A stretch of DNA of 64,000 nt from contig NZ_JACVPD010000003.1 in NCBI RefSeq assembly GCF_018882095.1, positions 62,001 to 126,000 of the forward strand, in the 5' to 3' direction. The position numbers and the translations under genes were made by a program. Under the pieces are notes generated by a model. It was not told the origin of the DNA. It saw only the letters and a list, made by a program, of their open reading frames with translations, and made no database searches. The stretch comes from Polynucleobacter sp. CS-Odin-A6 (GTDB lineage Bacteria > Pseudomonadota > Gammaproteobacteria > Burkholderiales > Burkholderiaceae). Shown one piece after another: positions 27,480 to 35,040 of this stretch (within the stretch, counting starts at the first letter, position 1; every line of letters begins with the position of its first letter).

Positions 27480-29285
27480 ATGAAAGCCCGTAAATCATTT
27501 TTGAAGGCCTTGCCTTTACTCTCAATCTGCTGTCTATCTAATGTAGCCTTAGCTGAAACGCAGATTCTCAAGGCATCCACAATTATTACTATGAACGAGA
27601 GAAGCCCCCGTGCAGAAGCGGTGGCTTTTGACACGGTAAGCAAAAAGATTACAGCTGTTGGATCTTTTGCTGATGTGCAAGCTCAATCACCGCAGGCTAA
27701 GATTACTGATCTGGGGTCAACTGTGCTAATGCCTGGCTTTGTTGAACCCCATAGCCATCCTTTGTTAGGCGGCATGGTTACGCAATCGCCAGCGTATTGG
27801 GTTGCTCCTTACGTTGGTTATAAAACCTGGGATGACGTGAAGGCAAAGATATTAAAAGAAGATGCAGCGATGCCTGCTCGTACGCCGTTAATTTTTAATG
27901 GCGTTGATCGCTTACTTCAACAAGCGCCAACCCCAACCAATAAAATATTGGATGCTTTAACACCTAGTGGTAGGCCGATTCTGTTGTTAGATAATTCTGG
28001 TCACGCTGTTTACTTCAATACGGCAGTGATCAAAGGCTTACCTTGGGCAAACGGCAAGCCACCCAAAAATCCTGTGGGCGGTAGTTTTGGTCGTAATGCA
28101 GATGGCACTTCTAATGGTGTTGCTAATGAAGTTCCTGCTCTCATGGTGGTCGTGGCGCCATTGTTAGGTAAAGCCATTCCTCATCCGTTGCTGTCTGGTG
28201 CAAAGTGGTATGCCTACATGGCTTCTTTTGGCATTACCTCCACATCGGATATGACTTACAGCTCCGGTGAATACAAAGCGTATTTAGCGCTTGCATCGCT
28301 TCCCGATAGTCCACTGCGTATTAATGTGTACCATATGTCAACCGAACCTGATGCGGCTAAACAAGTTACTTGGCCGGATCCCGGTATGGTTCGCAAGCAG
28401 GGTATCAAACTTTGGGCTGATGGGACGCCTTGGCTTGGAACTGTTGCGCAAAGTTTTGGCTACTTAGACAACCAAACTACTAAAAGGGCCCAAATTATTT
28501 TGGGGCCACTGGGCGAAAAGGGCATGAACTATACGCGCCTTCAGTTAGATCAAATTTTGGATCAATTTGCACCATTGGGCTATCAAATGTCTTTCCACTG
28601 TAATGGCGATGTAGGCTTTGACGTAGTGATGGATGCATATGAACGTGCATTGAATAAATATAAACTCATCGGTACAGATCACCGCTGGCGTGTTGAGCAT
28701 TTAGGCGCTGCGCAGGGTGATCAATTTAAGCGTGCTGCTTCTCTTGGGGTGACTGTTTCAATGTCGCCATTTCAGTATATTTACTGGGGAGACTTGCTTG
28801 ATGGCACCATGTTTGAGTCATCGTACGGCTCACAGTGGGAGCCTTTAGGTGATGCCTTTAAATCTGATGTCAAACCATCCTTTCATAATGATGGCCCAGT
28901 TTCCCCGCCGAATCCGCTCTTAAATATTCAAAGCATGGTCACTCGCACTACGATTTCGGGTAAGGTTCATGGGGCCAATCAAGCAGTTTCGATGAATGAT
29001 GCTCTCAAAGCAGTAACAGTCAATGGCGCATATCAACTCAAACGCGATAAGGAAGTTGGTTCGCTAGAAGTGGGTAAGTATGCTGACTTTGTCGAGCTTT
29101 CTGGGGACTTAACTGCCGTTAAGCCGATTGAAATTACTGAGAAGGTCAAAGTGCAGGGTACTTGGGTTGGCGGCAAGAAAATTGACCTTACCAAGTTCAT
29201 CAACGAAGTGACTGCAATGGATCCAAGCTCACATCAGGATTTGGCTAAATCTTCACTTTCAACTTGGCACGGTCATATGCGCTAA
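27480..29285 (+). CDS. Exported amidohydrolase, YtcJ-like
   Basis: A 601-residue metal-dependent hydrolase with a signal peptide cut near NVALA (about residue 25). The N-terminal half-barrel strand has VLMPGFVEPHSHPLLGG, the HxH metal site of the amidohydrolase fold. Later motifs are GIKLWADGTPW, MSFHCNGDVGFDVVMDAYE, WRVEHLGAAQGDQF, and PSFHNDGPVSPPNP with a final Asp/His. These match the YtcJ branch, whose members act on N-acyl or formamide-like bonds. It follows the exported Ntn-hydrolase and converges on the amidase, overlapping it by 41 bases at the 3' ends. Confidence 0.85.
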   Translation: MKARKSFLKALPLLSICCLSNVALAETQILKASTIITMNERSPRAEAVAFDTVSKKITAVGSFADVQAQSPQAKITDLGSTVLMPGFVEPHSHPLLGGMVTQSPAYWVAPYVGYKTWDDVKAKILKEDAAMPARTPLIFNGVDRLLQQAPTPTNKILDALTPSGRPILLLDNSGHAVYFNTAVIKGLPWANGKPPKNPVGGSFGRNADGTSNGVANEVPALMVVVAPLLGKAIPHPLLSGAKWYAYMASFGITSTSDMTYSSGEYKAYLALASLPDSPLRINVYHMSTEPDAAKQVTWPDPGMVRKQGIKLWADGTPWLGTVAQSFGYLDNQTTKRAQIILGPLGEKGMNYTRLQLDQILDQFAPLGYQMSFHCNGDVGFDVVMDAYERALNKYKLIGTDHRWRVEHLGAAQGDQFKRAASLGVTVSMSPFQYIYWGDLLDGTMFESSYGSQWEPLGDAFKSDVKPSFHNDGPVSPPNPLLNIQSMVTRTTISGKVHGANQAVSMNDALKAVTVNGAYQLKRDKEVGSLEVGKYADFVELSGDLTAVKPIEITEKVKVQGTWVGGKKIDLTKFINEVTAMDPSSHQDLAKSSLSTWHGHMR

Positions 29286-30576
29286 AGCATTCCTCGGCAA
29301 AAGCGGCCATATTGACCAACTTTTCATCTTCCTTGTAATTGCCAATGAGCTGAATGCCCAGTGGCAGTCCATTACATGACCTATTTACTGGAAGTGCGAT
29401 AGCGGGAGTACCTATAAAGGTCCATAGGGAGCAAAAGATTGGATTGCCTGTTAAGTCGAGGCCTTTCGGAGCCTCGCCGGTAGCGGGGTTAGCTAGGATC
29501 GCGTCAAAGCGCTGAAAATATTCCCCGATAGACCGACGCAATTGCATTTGAAGCTGTTTTGCTTTGATGTAACCACTGACTGAGCAAGCATTGCCTTTCT
29601 CTACGAGTTCTTTGATATCGGCACCCAGGAGATCGGGAAATTTCTCAAGATGCTTTTCATGAACTACTGCGGCTTCACAAGCCATCAGTACTGCTAGGGC
29701 CTCAATCCCATCCCAATAAGTTTGGGGTAGGGTGAGTTCTTCAGCGCTAGCCCCCGAAGCCTTTAAAAGATGAATGGCTTTTTCCATTGCATCAATTTGT
29801 TCAGCGCTCAACAAGTCATCAAATGGAGTTTTCAGAACTGCAAAGTGGGGCTTTTGCTTACCCAAGACGGTACTGAGGGGTGACAGTATTAATTCAGGAA
29901 TGACAATGGAGTCATCCTCATCCGTTGAGGTATTCTTAAGCAAGTTAAATGCATAAACAGCATCAATCACTGACCTAGTAAAAAACCCAATATGGTCAAG
30001 AGAATTGGCAACGGGGTGTACTCCAGCCCGCGGAACAGCTCCAAAGCTGGCCTTAAAACCGACGATTCCACAATAGGTAGCAGGTCTAATGATAGAGCCA
30101 GCAGTTTGTGATCCTAATGCCAATGGCACAATCCCACTGGCTACTGCTGCAGCTGACCCACTAGAAGAACCTCCGGGGGTGTGAGCACTATTCCACGGAT
30201 TCGTAGTGACACCAGCATGACGCCAGGCAAATTCAGTGGTGACCGTTTTCCCAAAAATGATACCCCCCAGTTTTCTGATCTTTCGCACGATTGCGGCATC
30301 TTCCGCCGGGGTAAAGCTACTGTAAATAGGCGAACCATAGCTGGTAACAAAATCTTTCGTAGCAATAATATCCTTCACCGCTATAGGAATGCCCATCAAG
30401 GGGCCGGATCCTGATTGTTTCTGAAGGTTTGGTAATGGGGCTCTTACGGTAAATGCTTTTAGCACTGGCTCTATTTGATCCGCTCGTTCCACGCATTGCT
30501 CCAGATATTCGTCAACCATGAGCTGTTTACTTTTAATCAGTTCGCTAGCCTGTACCAGCCCCAAAGCAGATTTCAT
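29245..30576 (-). CDS. Amidase (amidase-signature family)
   Basis: A 443-residue cytoplasmic amidase with no signal peptide. The Ser-cisSer-Lys triad is visible: Lys68 in GIPIAVKDI, the cis-serine in TPGGSSSGSAAAV (137-139), and nucleophile Ser161 in QTAGSIIRP. The family includes GatA, but the absence of gatB/gatC neighbours and the weak match outside the signature argue for a free catabolic amidase. It is convergent with the amidohydrolase gene and overlaps its last codons. With the two exported hydrolases it may take part in use of amides. Confidence 0.85.
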   Translation of the reverse strand: MKSALGLVQASELIKSKQLMVDEYLEQCVERADQIEPVLKAFTVRAPLPNLQKQSGSGPLMGIPIAVKDIIATKDFVTSYGSPIYSSFTPAEDAAIVRKIRKLGGIIFGKTVTTEFAWRHAGVTTNPWNSAHTPGGSSSGSAAAVASGIVPLALGSQTAGSIIRPATYCGIVGFKASFGAVPRAGVHPVANSLDHIGFFTRSVIDAVYAFNLLKNTSTDEDDSIVIPELILSPLSTVLGKQKPHFAVLKTPFDDLLSAEQIDAMEKAIHLLKASGASAEELTLPQTYWDGIEALAVLMACEAAVVHEKHLEKFPDLLGADIKELVEKGNACSVSGYIKAKQLQMQLRRSIGEYFQRFDAILANPATGEAPKGLDLTGNPIFCSLWTFIGTPAIALPVNRSCNGLPLGIQLIGNYKEDEKLVNMAAFAEECFSAYDRAKLKVKI

Positions 30577-30701
30577 CCTATTTATCCATGGTTTTATATG
30601 ATTCTGCTTACTTTATCACCGCCCAAGATAGGGTGTTGATTCTCTTCTCACAAAGCATTTTCATAGCAGTTCAATTCAATTTAATCATATTTTTAATATA
30701 G

Positions 30702-30731
30702 TTCACAACTTCACAACTTTTGTAGTATAGT
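30702..30731 (+). promoter_or_regulatory. Promoter with tandem TTCACAAC repeats before the HTH gene
   Basis: TTCACAAC occurs twice head to tail (30702-30717). The first copy gives a -35-like TTCACA, and TATAGT (30726-30731) lies 18 bases on as the -10 box. The repeats could be the operator for the HTH protein encoded right behind. Transcription would start only a few bases before the ribosome-binding site AGGAGGTG (30740-30747). Confidence 0.45.
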
Positions 30732-30749
30732 ATGTTCATAGGAGGTGAA

Positions 30750-30929
30750 ATGAGAAAAGTAATACCAAAAACACATCAAGCTTTAGATTGGATAGGGAAG
30801 GGGATGAGTGCGGCTCAAGCAGCTAGGAAGATGGAAATCTCAGAATCCAGCGTCTATGCCGCCCTTAGAAAGACAAGAGCAAAAGATTCAGGTTGTTGCC
30901 CAACATGTGGTCACAAAATAAGGAAATAA
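30750..30929 (+). CDS. Small helix-turn-helix protein with a C-terminal zinc knuckle
   Basis: A 59-residue protein from ATG 30750 (65 residues from ATG 30732). Residues 8-40 form a helix-turn-helix of the resolvase/Hin or transposase type: ALDWIGKGMSAAQAARKMEI, then SESSVYAALRKTRAK. The C-terminus GCCPTCGHKIRK has one CPxCG knuckle, enough for half a zinc site, so zinc might be shared in a dimer. AGGAGGTG sits only 3-4 bases before ATG 30750. The stop is one base before the next gene, whose ribosome-binding site overlaps the end of this one. I do not recognise the family; a DNA-binding regulator is inferred. Confidence 0.65.
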   Translation: MRKVIPKTHQALDWIGKGMSAAQAARKMEISESSVYAALRKTRAKDSGCCPTCGHKIRK

Positions 30930-30930
30930 A

Positions 30931-31227
30931 ATGAAAAAGACTTTATTAGCTGTTGTTTCAATCTCAGTAGCTGCTTTTGCCTATGCCAATAGCCCATCTG
31001 ACTCTTCTGAGTTAGTCAGTCAGCAGTGCAAGATATCTGCTGAAGCCGTTTCTACATTAAAAGGTTTGCGCTATGGAAATACATCCATCCGTAAAGATGT
31101 ATCAGGATTAATTAACCTGAGCTTAAAGGTTCAGGAGAATAAAGATGCAGCTCAAATGACCTTAAATAGAATGGTTGATGATCACATCAATTCAGCATCT
31201 GCTTTAGAAACAAAATACTGCTCTTGA
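30931..31227 (+). CDS. Small exported protein of unknown function
   Basis: A 98-residue protein with a clear signal peptide, MKKTLLAVVSISVAAFAYA, giving a mature part of about 79 residues. This is mostly helical, rich in Ser, Asn and Lys, and has two cysteines (33 and 97, the second next to last) that could form a disulfide. No family is recognised. It follows the HTH gene by one base with AAGGA as ribosome-binding site, so the two are coupled. Confidence 0.65.
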   Translation: MKKTLLAVVSISVAAFAYANSPSDSSELVSQQCKISAEAVSTLKGLRYGNTSIRKDVSGLINLSLKVQENKDAAQMTLNRMVDDHINSASALETKYCS

Positions 31228-31278
31228 GTCTTTATTGACATTGCAGTATTAGGGGTCATGATTGAACCCTACAGTCAA

Positions 31279-32373
31279 TTATTTCTTCAATTTTGCTAAG
31301 AACTCTGCGATCACTTTATTTTGGAATTCATTTTCTTCTTTAGTGGCTCCGGCGCCAGACAAATGACCCATTGGAAGGCGATCATTGATGGCTAAATATT
31401 GAGCACCTGGAATCAATTTTGCCGACATTTTTGCATCAGACTCTGGATTCAATAGATCGCCAGTGCCAGCAAGAATGAGGGTCTTGGCCTTAATTGATTT
31501 TAGGGCGGCAGAGGTGTTGCCATTAAATCCCTGAGTTTGACCAACATCATGACGGTCATAAGCGCGGGATTGCCAGATCCAATCGTTGGCATCCATTCTC
31601 TTCCATCCAGCATCTTGTACTTTTTTAAGGTATTCAATTTCGGCTTCAGGCGTAGCATTGAGTTGCTCTTGGTAGGCGGGCGTTCTGACTATCACGCCGC
31701 TAAGCCATCCAGACCAAAGGCGCATTCCTTGCTCAACTGGTTTATCGTATTTGCCACCCTGATAGCTTGGATCTGTCATGATGCTTTGGCGTAGCATTTC
31801 AAGAATGCCGGTTGTCCATGCATTGGTTTTTGCCAATGGGATAATGGGAATAATTGCTTGCATCGAATTGGGATAGGAAACCGCCCATTGCAAGGCTTGC
31901 ATACCGCCCATTGAGGCACCAACTATGGCAACTAACTTCTTGATCCCGAAGTGATCTGTAATCAGTCGATGTTGACTATTCACCATATCACGCATGTTGA
32001 ATTCAGGAAACTGGATATTGGGCTGCAACTTGCTATTCGATGGCGAGCTCGTCAAGCCATTACCAATCGCATCAGTACAAATCACAAAATATTTATTCGT
32101 ATCTAAGGCTTTGCCTGGACCAATCAGATAATCAATCCGATGATGATTACCGCCAATTGCAGTAACCATCAGAATAGCATTACTTTTATCGGCATTTAAG
32201 GTGCCTTGCGTTGTGTAGGAGAGCTCAAAATCTTTAATAATAGAACCATTTTCCAGGGCAAAATTACCCTCTGCATACGTTTGATGCGCCGGGTCAGTGG
32301 GTTTATGAGCAAGTGCGTATGTAGTCGTTAAAGTCAGGACTAAAAATAGTCCGTTCATAATGATCCGATGCAT
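31279..32373 (-). CDS. Exported alpha/beta-hydrolase, homoserine acetyltransferase-like
   Basis: A 364-residue protein with a signal peptide cut near YALA (about residue 22). The fold resembles MetX-type acyltransferases: SYTTQGTLNADKSNAILMVTAIGG, FVICTDAIGNGLTSSPS and the nucleophile elbow VGASMGGMQALQWA with Ser154. A C-terminal His sits in MGHLSG and an Asp in AGTGDLLNPESD. Because it is exported and its oxyanion region differs from MetX, a secreted esterase or hydrolase is more likely than methionine synthesis. Confidence 0.8.
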   Translation of the reverse strand: MHRIIMNGLFLVLTLTTTYALAHKPTDPAHQTYAEGNFALENGSIIKDFELSYTTQGTLNADKSNAILMVTAIGGNHHRIDYLIGPGKALDTNKYFVICTDAIGNGLTSSPSNSKLQPNIQFPEFNMRDMVNSQHRLITDHFGIKKLVAIVGASMGGMQALQWAVSYPNSMQAIIPIIPLAKTNAWTTGILEMLRQSIMTDPSYQGGKYDKPVEQGMRLWSGWLSGVIVRTPAYQEQLNATPEAEIEYLKKVQDAGWKRMDANDWIWQSRAYDRHDVGQTQGFNGNTSAALKSIKAKTLILAGTGDLLNPESDAKMSAKLIPGAQYLAINDRLPMGHLSGAGATKEENEFQNKVIAEFLAKLKK

Positions 32374-32418
32374 GATTGTCTCCTCTTTATTATTCGATAT
32401 TTATAACAGGATTTTCAA

Positions 32419-32859
32419 TTGACCCATTCATTTGAGTGCCCGGTATGTGGAAACCCCAGGGGGATGCTTGGGGAGTGTCGCCAGTGTGGCAGCGAAGAAC
32501 TTCCTATGCCGCATAGTGACACCATCGTATTGAATCTGAAATTCGATAATCCGAGTGCTGAAGAGGCCCTAGAGCGACTGACGATCGCGCTACGTCGTGC
32601 TTCAGAGGTGGGCATCAAAGCCATGATTGTGATTCATGGTTACGGGGCTAGCGGCGAAGGTGGCAAGATTAAATGGGCTGTACACAATGCCCTTGAAAAT
32701 AACTATTTCTCAGACCGGGTAGATGAGTATCATTTTGGCGAGCAGACTGCTTTTGGAAGTGATGCTTATCATGCGCTATTAAGAAGAAGGCCTGGACTCA
32801 AAGGCTATCTTAAGCACTTTAAAGAAGGTAATGCAGGAATGACCGTATTAATACTGTAA
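32419..32859 (+). CDS. Zinc-ribbon Smr-domain protein
   Basis: A 146-residue protein starting at TTG 32419, with AGGA 7 bases upstream. The N-terminus has a zinc ribbon, CPVCG-x9-CRQCG (Cys7, 10, 20, 23). The rest resembles an Smr domain: LNLKFDNPSAEEALERLTIAL, then IHGYGASGEGGKIKWAVHNAL, with the HGxGxGxL-type loop slightly altered. Smr domains nick DNA or RNA. The fusion of a zinc ribbon to Smr is seen in some proteobacteria; the target is unknown. Confidence 0.75.
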   Translation: MTHSFECPVCGNPRGMLGECRQCGSEELPMPHSDTIVLNLKFDNPSAEEALERLTIALRRASEVGIKAMIVIHGYGASGEGGKIKWAVHNALENNYFSDRVDEYHFGEQTAFGSDAYHALLRRRPGLKGYLKHFKEGNAGMTVLIL

Positions 32860-32923
32860 TCCTCGCCATAATTGCTTAGAATAGGGAATGGAGCAATAAT
32901 TCCATCAATTCTAAGGAATAATC

Positions 32924-33256
32924 ATGACCGCGAAAAAAACAGTAGCACATGAAGAAGCTCAGCTTGACTCTGCTCATCTGATGGGGGATTTCAAAGCTTT
33001 GATGGCAGACGCTGAAGCCTTGATTAAAGCAACTGCTCACCATGAGGAAGGTCCACTCAGTACTATTCGATCTAAGGCGCTCGATACTCTCAACAATGCC
33101 AAAGAAAGTCTCTCTGCTATGGAGGACACCCTGACCGAAAAAGCCAAAGTTGTGGCAGATGGCGCCGATGACTTCGTCCATCGTAATCCTTGGGAGGCTG
33201 TTGGGGTCGCTGCTGGACTTGGTTTATTGATTGGCCTGTTTATTCGCGGTCGTTAA
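32924..33256 (+). CDS. DUF883 family membrane protein (ElaB/YqjD-like)
   Basis: A 110-residue protein. A charged helical part with coiled-coil potential (about 10-85) is followed by the family end HRNPWEAVGVAAGLGLLIGLFIRGR, a single C-terminal membrane helix. In E. coli ElaB, YqjD and YgaM tie ribosomes to the inner membrane in stationary phase. AAGGA precedes the ATG. It heads a three-gene operon like E. coli yqjD-yqjE-yqjK. Confidence 0.9.
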   Translation: MTAKKTVAHEEAQLDSAHLMGDFKALMADAEALIKATAHHEEGPLSTIRSKALDTLNNAKESLSAMEDTLTEKAKVVADGADDFVHRNPWEAVGVAAGLGLLIGLFIRGR

Positions 33257-33262
33257 TCACTT

Positions 33263-33634
33263 ATGTCACAAGAAAATCTTTTAGCTTCACTAAAGAATCT
33301 CGTTTCAACTGGGGCTTCGATCGCGCAGACTCGCTTAGAGTTACTTTCTACCGATGTGCAAATCGCCCGTGCTCAGTTTCTGAGTCTTCTCGTGATGGTA
33401 ATCTTCACCTTATTTTTCTTATTCTTCGGCTTGGTCATGCTTGCTTTGCTCATCGTAATCTATAGCTGGGAGACTGACCGCATATTGGCACTCAGTTTGC
33501 TGACTAGTAGCTTTTTGGTGATTGGGCTTATTTTGGCCTTTGTGGTTTTGCGTTCTTTAAAGATGATGCCTCGATTATTTGAAGCCACAATTACCGAATT
33601 AGCTAAAGACCGCCAGGAGCTTGCAAATAGATGA
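33263..33634 (+). CDS. Phage-holin-family membrane protein (YqjE-like)
   Basis: A 123-residue inner-membrane protein with two membrane helices: LLVMVIFTLFFLFFGLVMLALLIVIYSW and LALSLLTSSFLVIGLILAFVVL. The N-terminal SLKNLVSTGASIAQTRLELLSTDVQIA is typical of the YqjE group. The holin name is from the fold family; its place after DUF883 shows it is chromosomal, not phage. Its stop overlaps the next start. Confidence 0.88.
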   Translation: MSQENLLASLKNLVSTGASIAQTRLELLSTDVQIARAQFLSLLVMVIFTLFFLFFGLVMLALLIVIYSWETDRILALSLLTSSFLVIGLILAFVVLRSLKMMPRLFEATITELAKDRQELANR

Positions 33635-33912
33635 TGCACAAGTTATCTGACCTAGAGGAAAGACAAAGAGTGCTGCAAGAACGAGCGGCGCAAGAGCGTG
33701 CTGAGGTTGCGGTTCACTTCGAGGCGATAGAAAAGCCATTATCTTGGGCTGACAAAGGAATTGATGCCTTTAATTTTGTGAAGGGCAATCCATTGATATG
33801 GACCAGCGCCTTCGCCATGCTGGCGCACTTCAAGCCGAAGATAGCTAGCAAGATCCTGACAGTGGGTTGGGGCACAATGAAATTACTCAAAAGCGCCAAG
33901 ACCCTTCTGTAA
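33631..33912 (+). CDS. YqjK-like protein
   Basis: A 93-residue protein. It has a charged, likely coiled-coil N-terminus (LEERQRVLQERAAQERAEVAVHFEA) and a more hydrophobic C-terminal part (FVKGNPLIWTSAFAMLAHFKPKIASKILTVGWGTMKLL). Size and order fit YqjK in the yqjD-yqjE-yqjK arrangement. The start ATG overlaps the yqjE-like stop. It converges on apt. Confidence 0.75.
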   Translation: MMHKLSDLEERQRVLQERAAQERAEVAVHFEAIEKPLSWADKGIDAFNFVKGNPLIWTSAFAMLAHFKPKIASKILTVGWGTMKLLKSAKTLL

Positions 33913-33920
33913 TTTCTTTT

Positions 33921-34439
33921 CTAAGCTATTAAGATTGTCTTGTTGGCAATTCCGTTTTGCTGGAGGATTTGATTCCCATTTAACCCAGCAATCTCTAAAA
34001 ACGTGAGGGCTCCGGCAACTTGGAAACCAGCTTGTTTCATTAATTTACTGGCTGCAATGATGGTGCCGCCAGTAGCCAAAACATCATCCACAATTAATAC
34101 CCGCGCATCTGATGGCAGGGTAGATTGTTGAATCTCGAGTGCATCAGAGCCGTATTCCAAACCATAAGTCTCACGATGGCTAGCTATTGGAAGCTTGTTG
34201 GGTTTTCGGGCCAATGCTAAGCCTTTGCCTACCTGTTGCGCCAGAGCGGCTCCAAAGATAAAGCCGCGAGATTCAATCCCCAGAATATGGGTATATTCGA
34301 ACTGCTGTGCAAGAGCCTCAAGCTGGAGAATGGCCTCTTTAAATGCGGCTGGATGGGCCAACAATGGGGAGATATCCCTAAAGAGGATTCCTGGCTTAGG
34401 AAAGTCAGGCACTCCGGGTAGATAATCAAGTAAATTCAT
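33921..34439 (-). CDS. apt: Adenine phosphoribosyltransferase
   Basis: A 172-residue salvage enzyme that makes AMP from adenine and PRPP. FPKPGILFRDISPLLA is the family's N-terminal segment, GIESRGFIFGAALA binds the base, and VLIVDDVLATGGTI (about 113-126) is the PRPP loop. It is divergent from the nucleosidase gene by 28 bases, which suits a shared role in purine salvage. Confidence 0.96.
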   Translation of the reverse strand: MNLLDYLPGVPDFPKPGILFRDISPLLAHPAAFKEAILQLEALAQQFEYTHILGIESRGFIFGAALAQQVGKGLALARKPNKLPIASHRETYGLEYGSDALEIQQSTLPSDARVLIVDDVLATGGTIIAASKLMKQAGFQVAGALTFLEIAGLNGNQILQQNGIANKTILIA

Positions 34440-34467
34440 AATTAATGGTCATAAGATCACAACTGCT

Positions 34468-35031
34468 ATGAGAGCACAATTACTTATTATTACCGCATTA
34501 GAGTCTGAGCTGGATAAAAACACTTTACCGACTGGTGTAGAGATTGTGTATTCAGGGGTTGGCAAGATTAATGCTACCGCAGCAAGCATTCAGGCGATCC
34601 ATCAATTTCAACCTCAGCGGATAGTGAATTTTGGTACAGTGGGGAAAATTAATCCTGCCCTCCACGGCTTACTGGAAATTAGTAAGGTGATACAGCGAGA
34701 TATGATGACGGCGCCCTTAGCCCCTCGCGGCCAAACCCCGTTTTGCCCTAAGCCATCAGAATACCTCTCCTTGAGCGGTGAGCATATTTGCGGCACTGGT
34801 GATAGCTTTGTTACTGCTCATGATCCTTGGTTAATTGCTCAAGGCATTGATGTGGTGGACATGGAGTTATTTGCCATTGCCCGTATTGCCCATCAATTTA
34901 ATCTTCCATGGCAATCATTTAAATATGTGACTGACGATGCTAATTCAGATTCGGGAAAAGAGTGGCAGCAGCGCGTGAATCATGGGCAAGAACTCTATCT
35001 CGAAAAACTCACAGAGTTGTTGAGCGCCTAA
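34468..35031 (+). CDS. Phosphorylase-superfamily nucleosidase
   Basis: A 187-residue protein of the PNP/UDP phosphorylase family, close to MTA/SAH nucleosidases but short. It has LLIITALESELD, SGVGKINATAASIQAI, NFGTVGKIN, and VVDMELFAIARIAHQF, where the ME pair contacts the ribose. A final FKYVTDDANSDSGKEWQQRV includes the catalytic Asp. MTA/SAH cleavage would yield adenine for the neighbouring Apt. fadD follows after 9 bases. Confidence 0.82.
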   Translation: MRAQLLIITALESELDKNTLPTGVEIVYSGVGKINATAASIQAIHQFQPQRIVNFGTVGKINPALHGLLEISKVIQRDMMTAPLAPRGQTPFCPKPSEYLSLSGEHICGTGDSFVTAHDPWLIAQGIDVVDMELFAIARIAHQFNLPWQSFKYVTDDANSDSGKEWQQRVNHGQELYLEKLTELLSA

Positions 35032-35040
35032 ATAGAGACC

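Noticed and set aside
29245..30576. Amidase as GatA of the Glu-tRNA amidotransferase
   Set aside because: No gatB or gatC adjacent, and the protein's regions outside the amidase signature do not look like GatA.
33263..33634. Holin-family gene as a sign of a prophage
   Set aside because: Its neighbours match the yqjD-yqjE-yqjK chromosomal operon and no phage structural, lysis or integrase genes are present.
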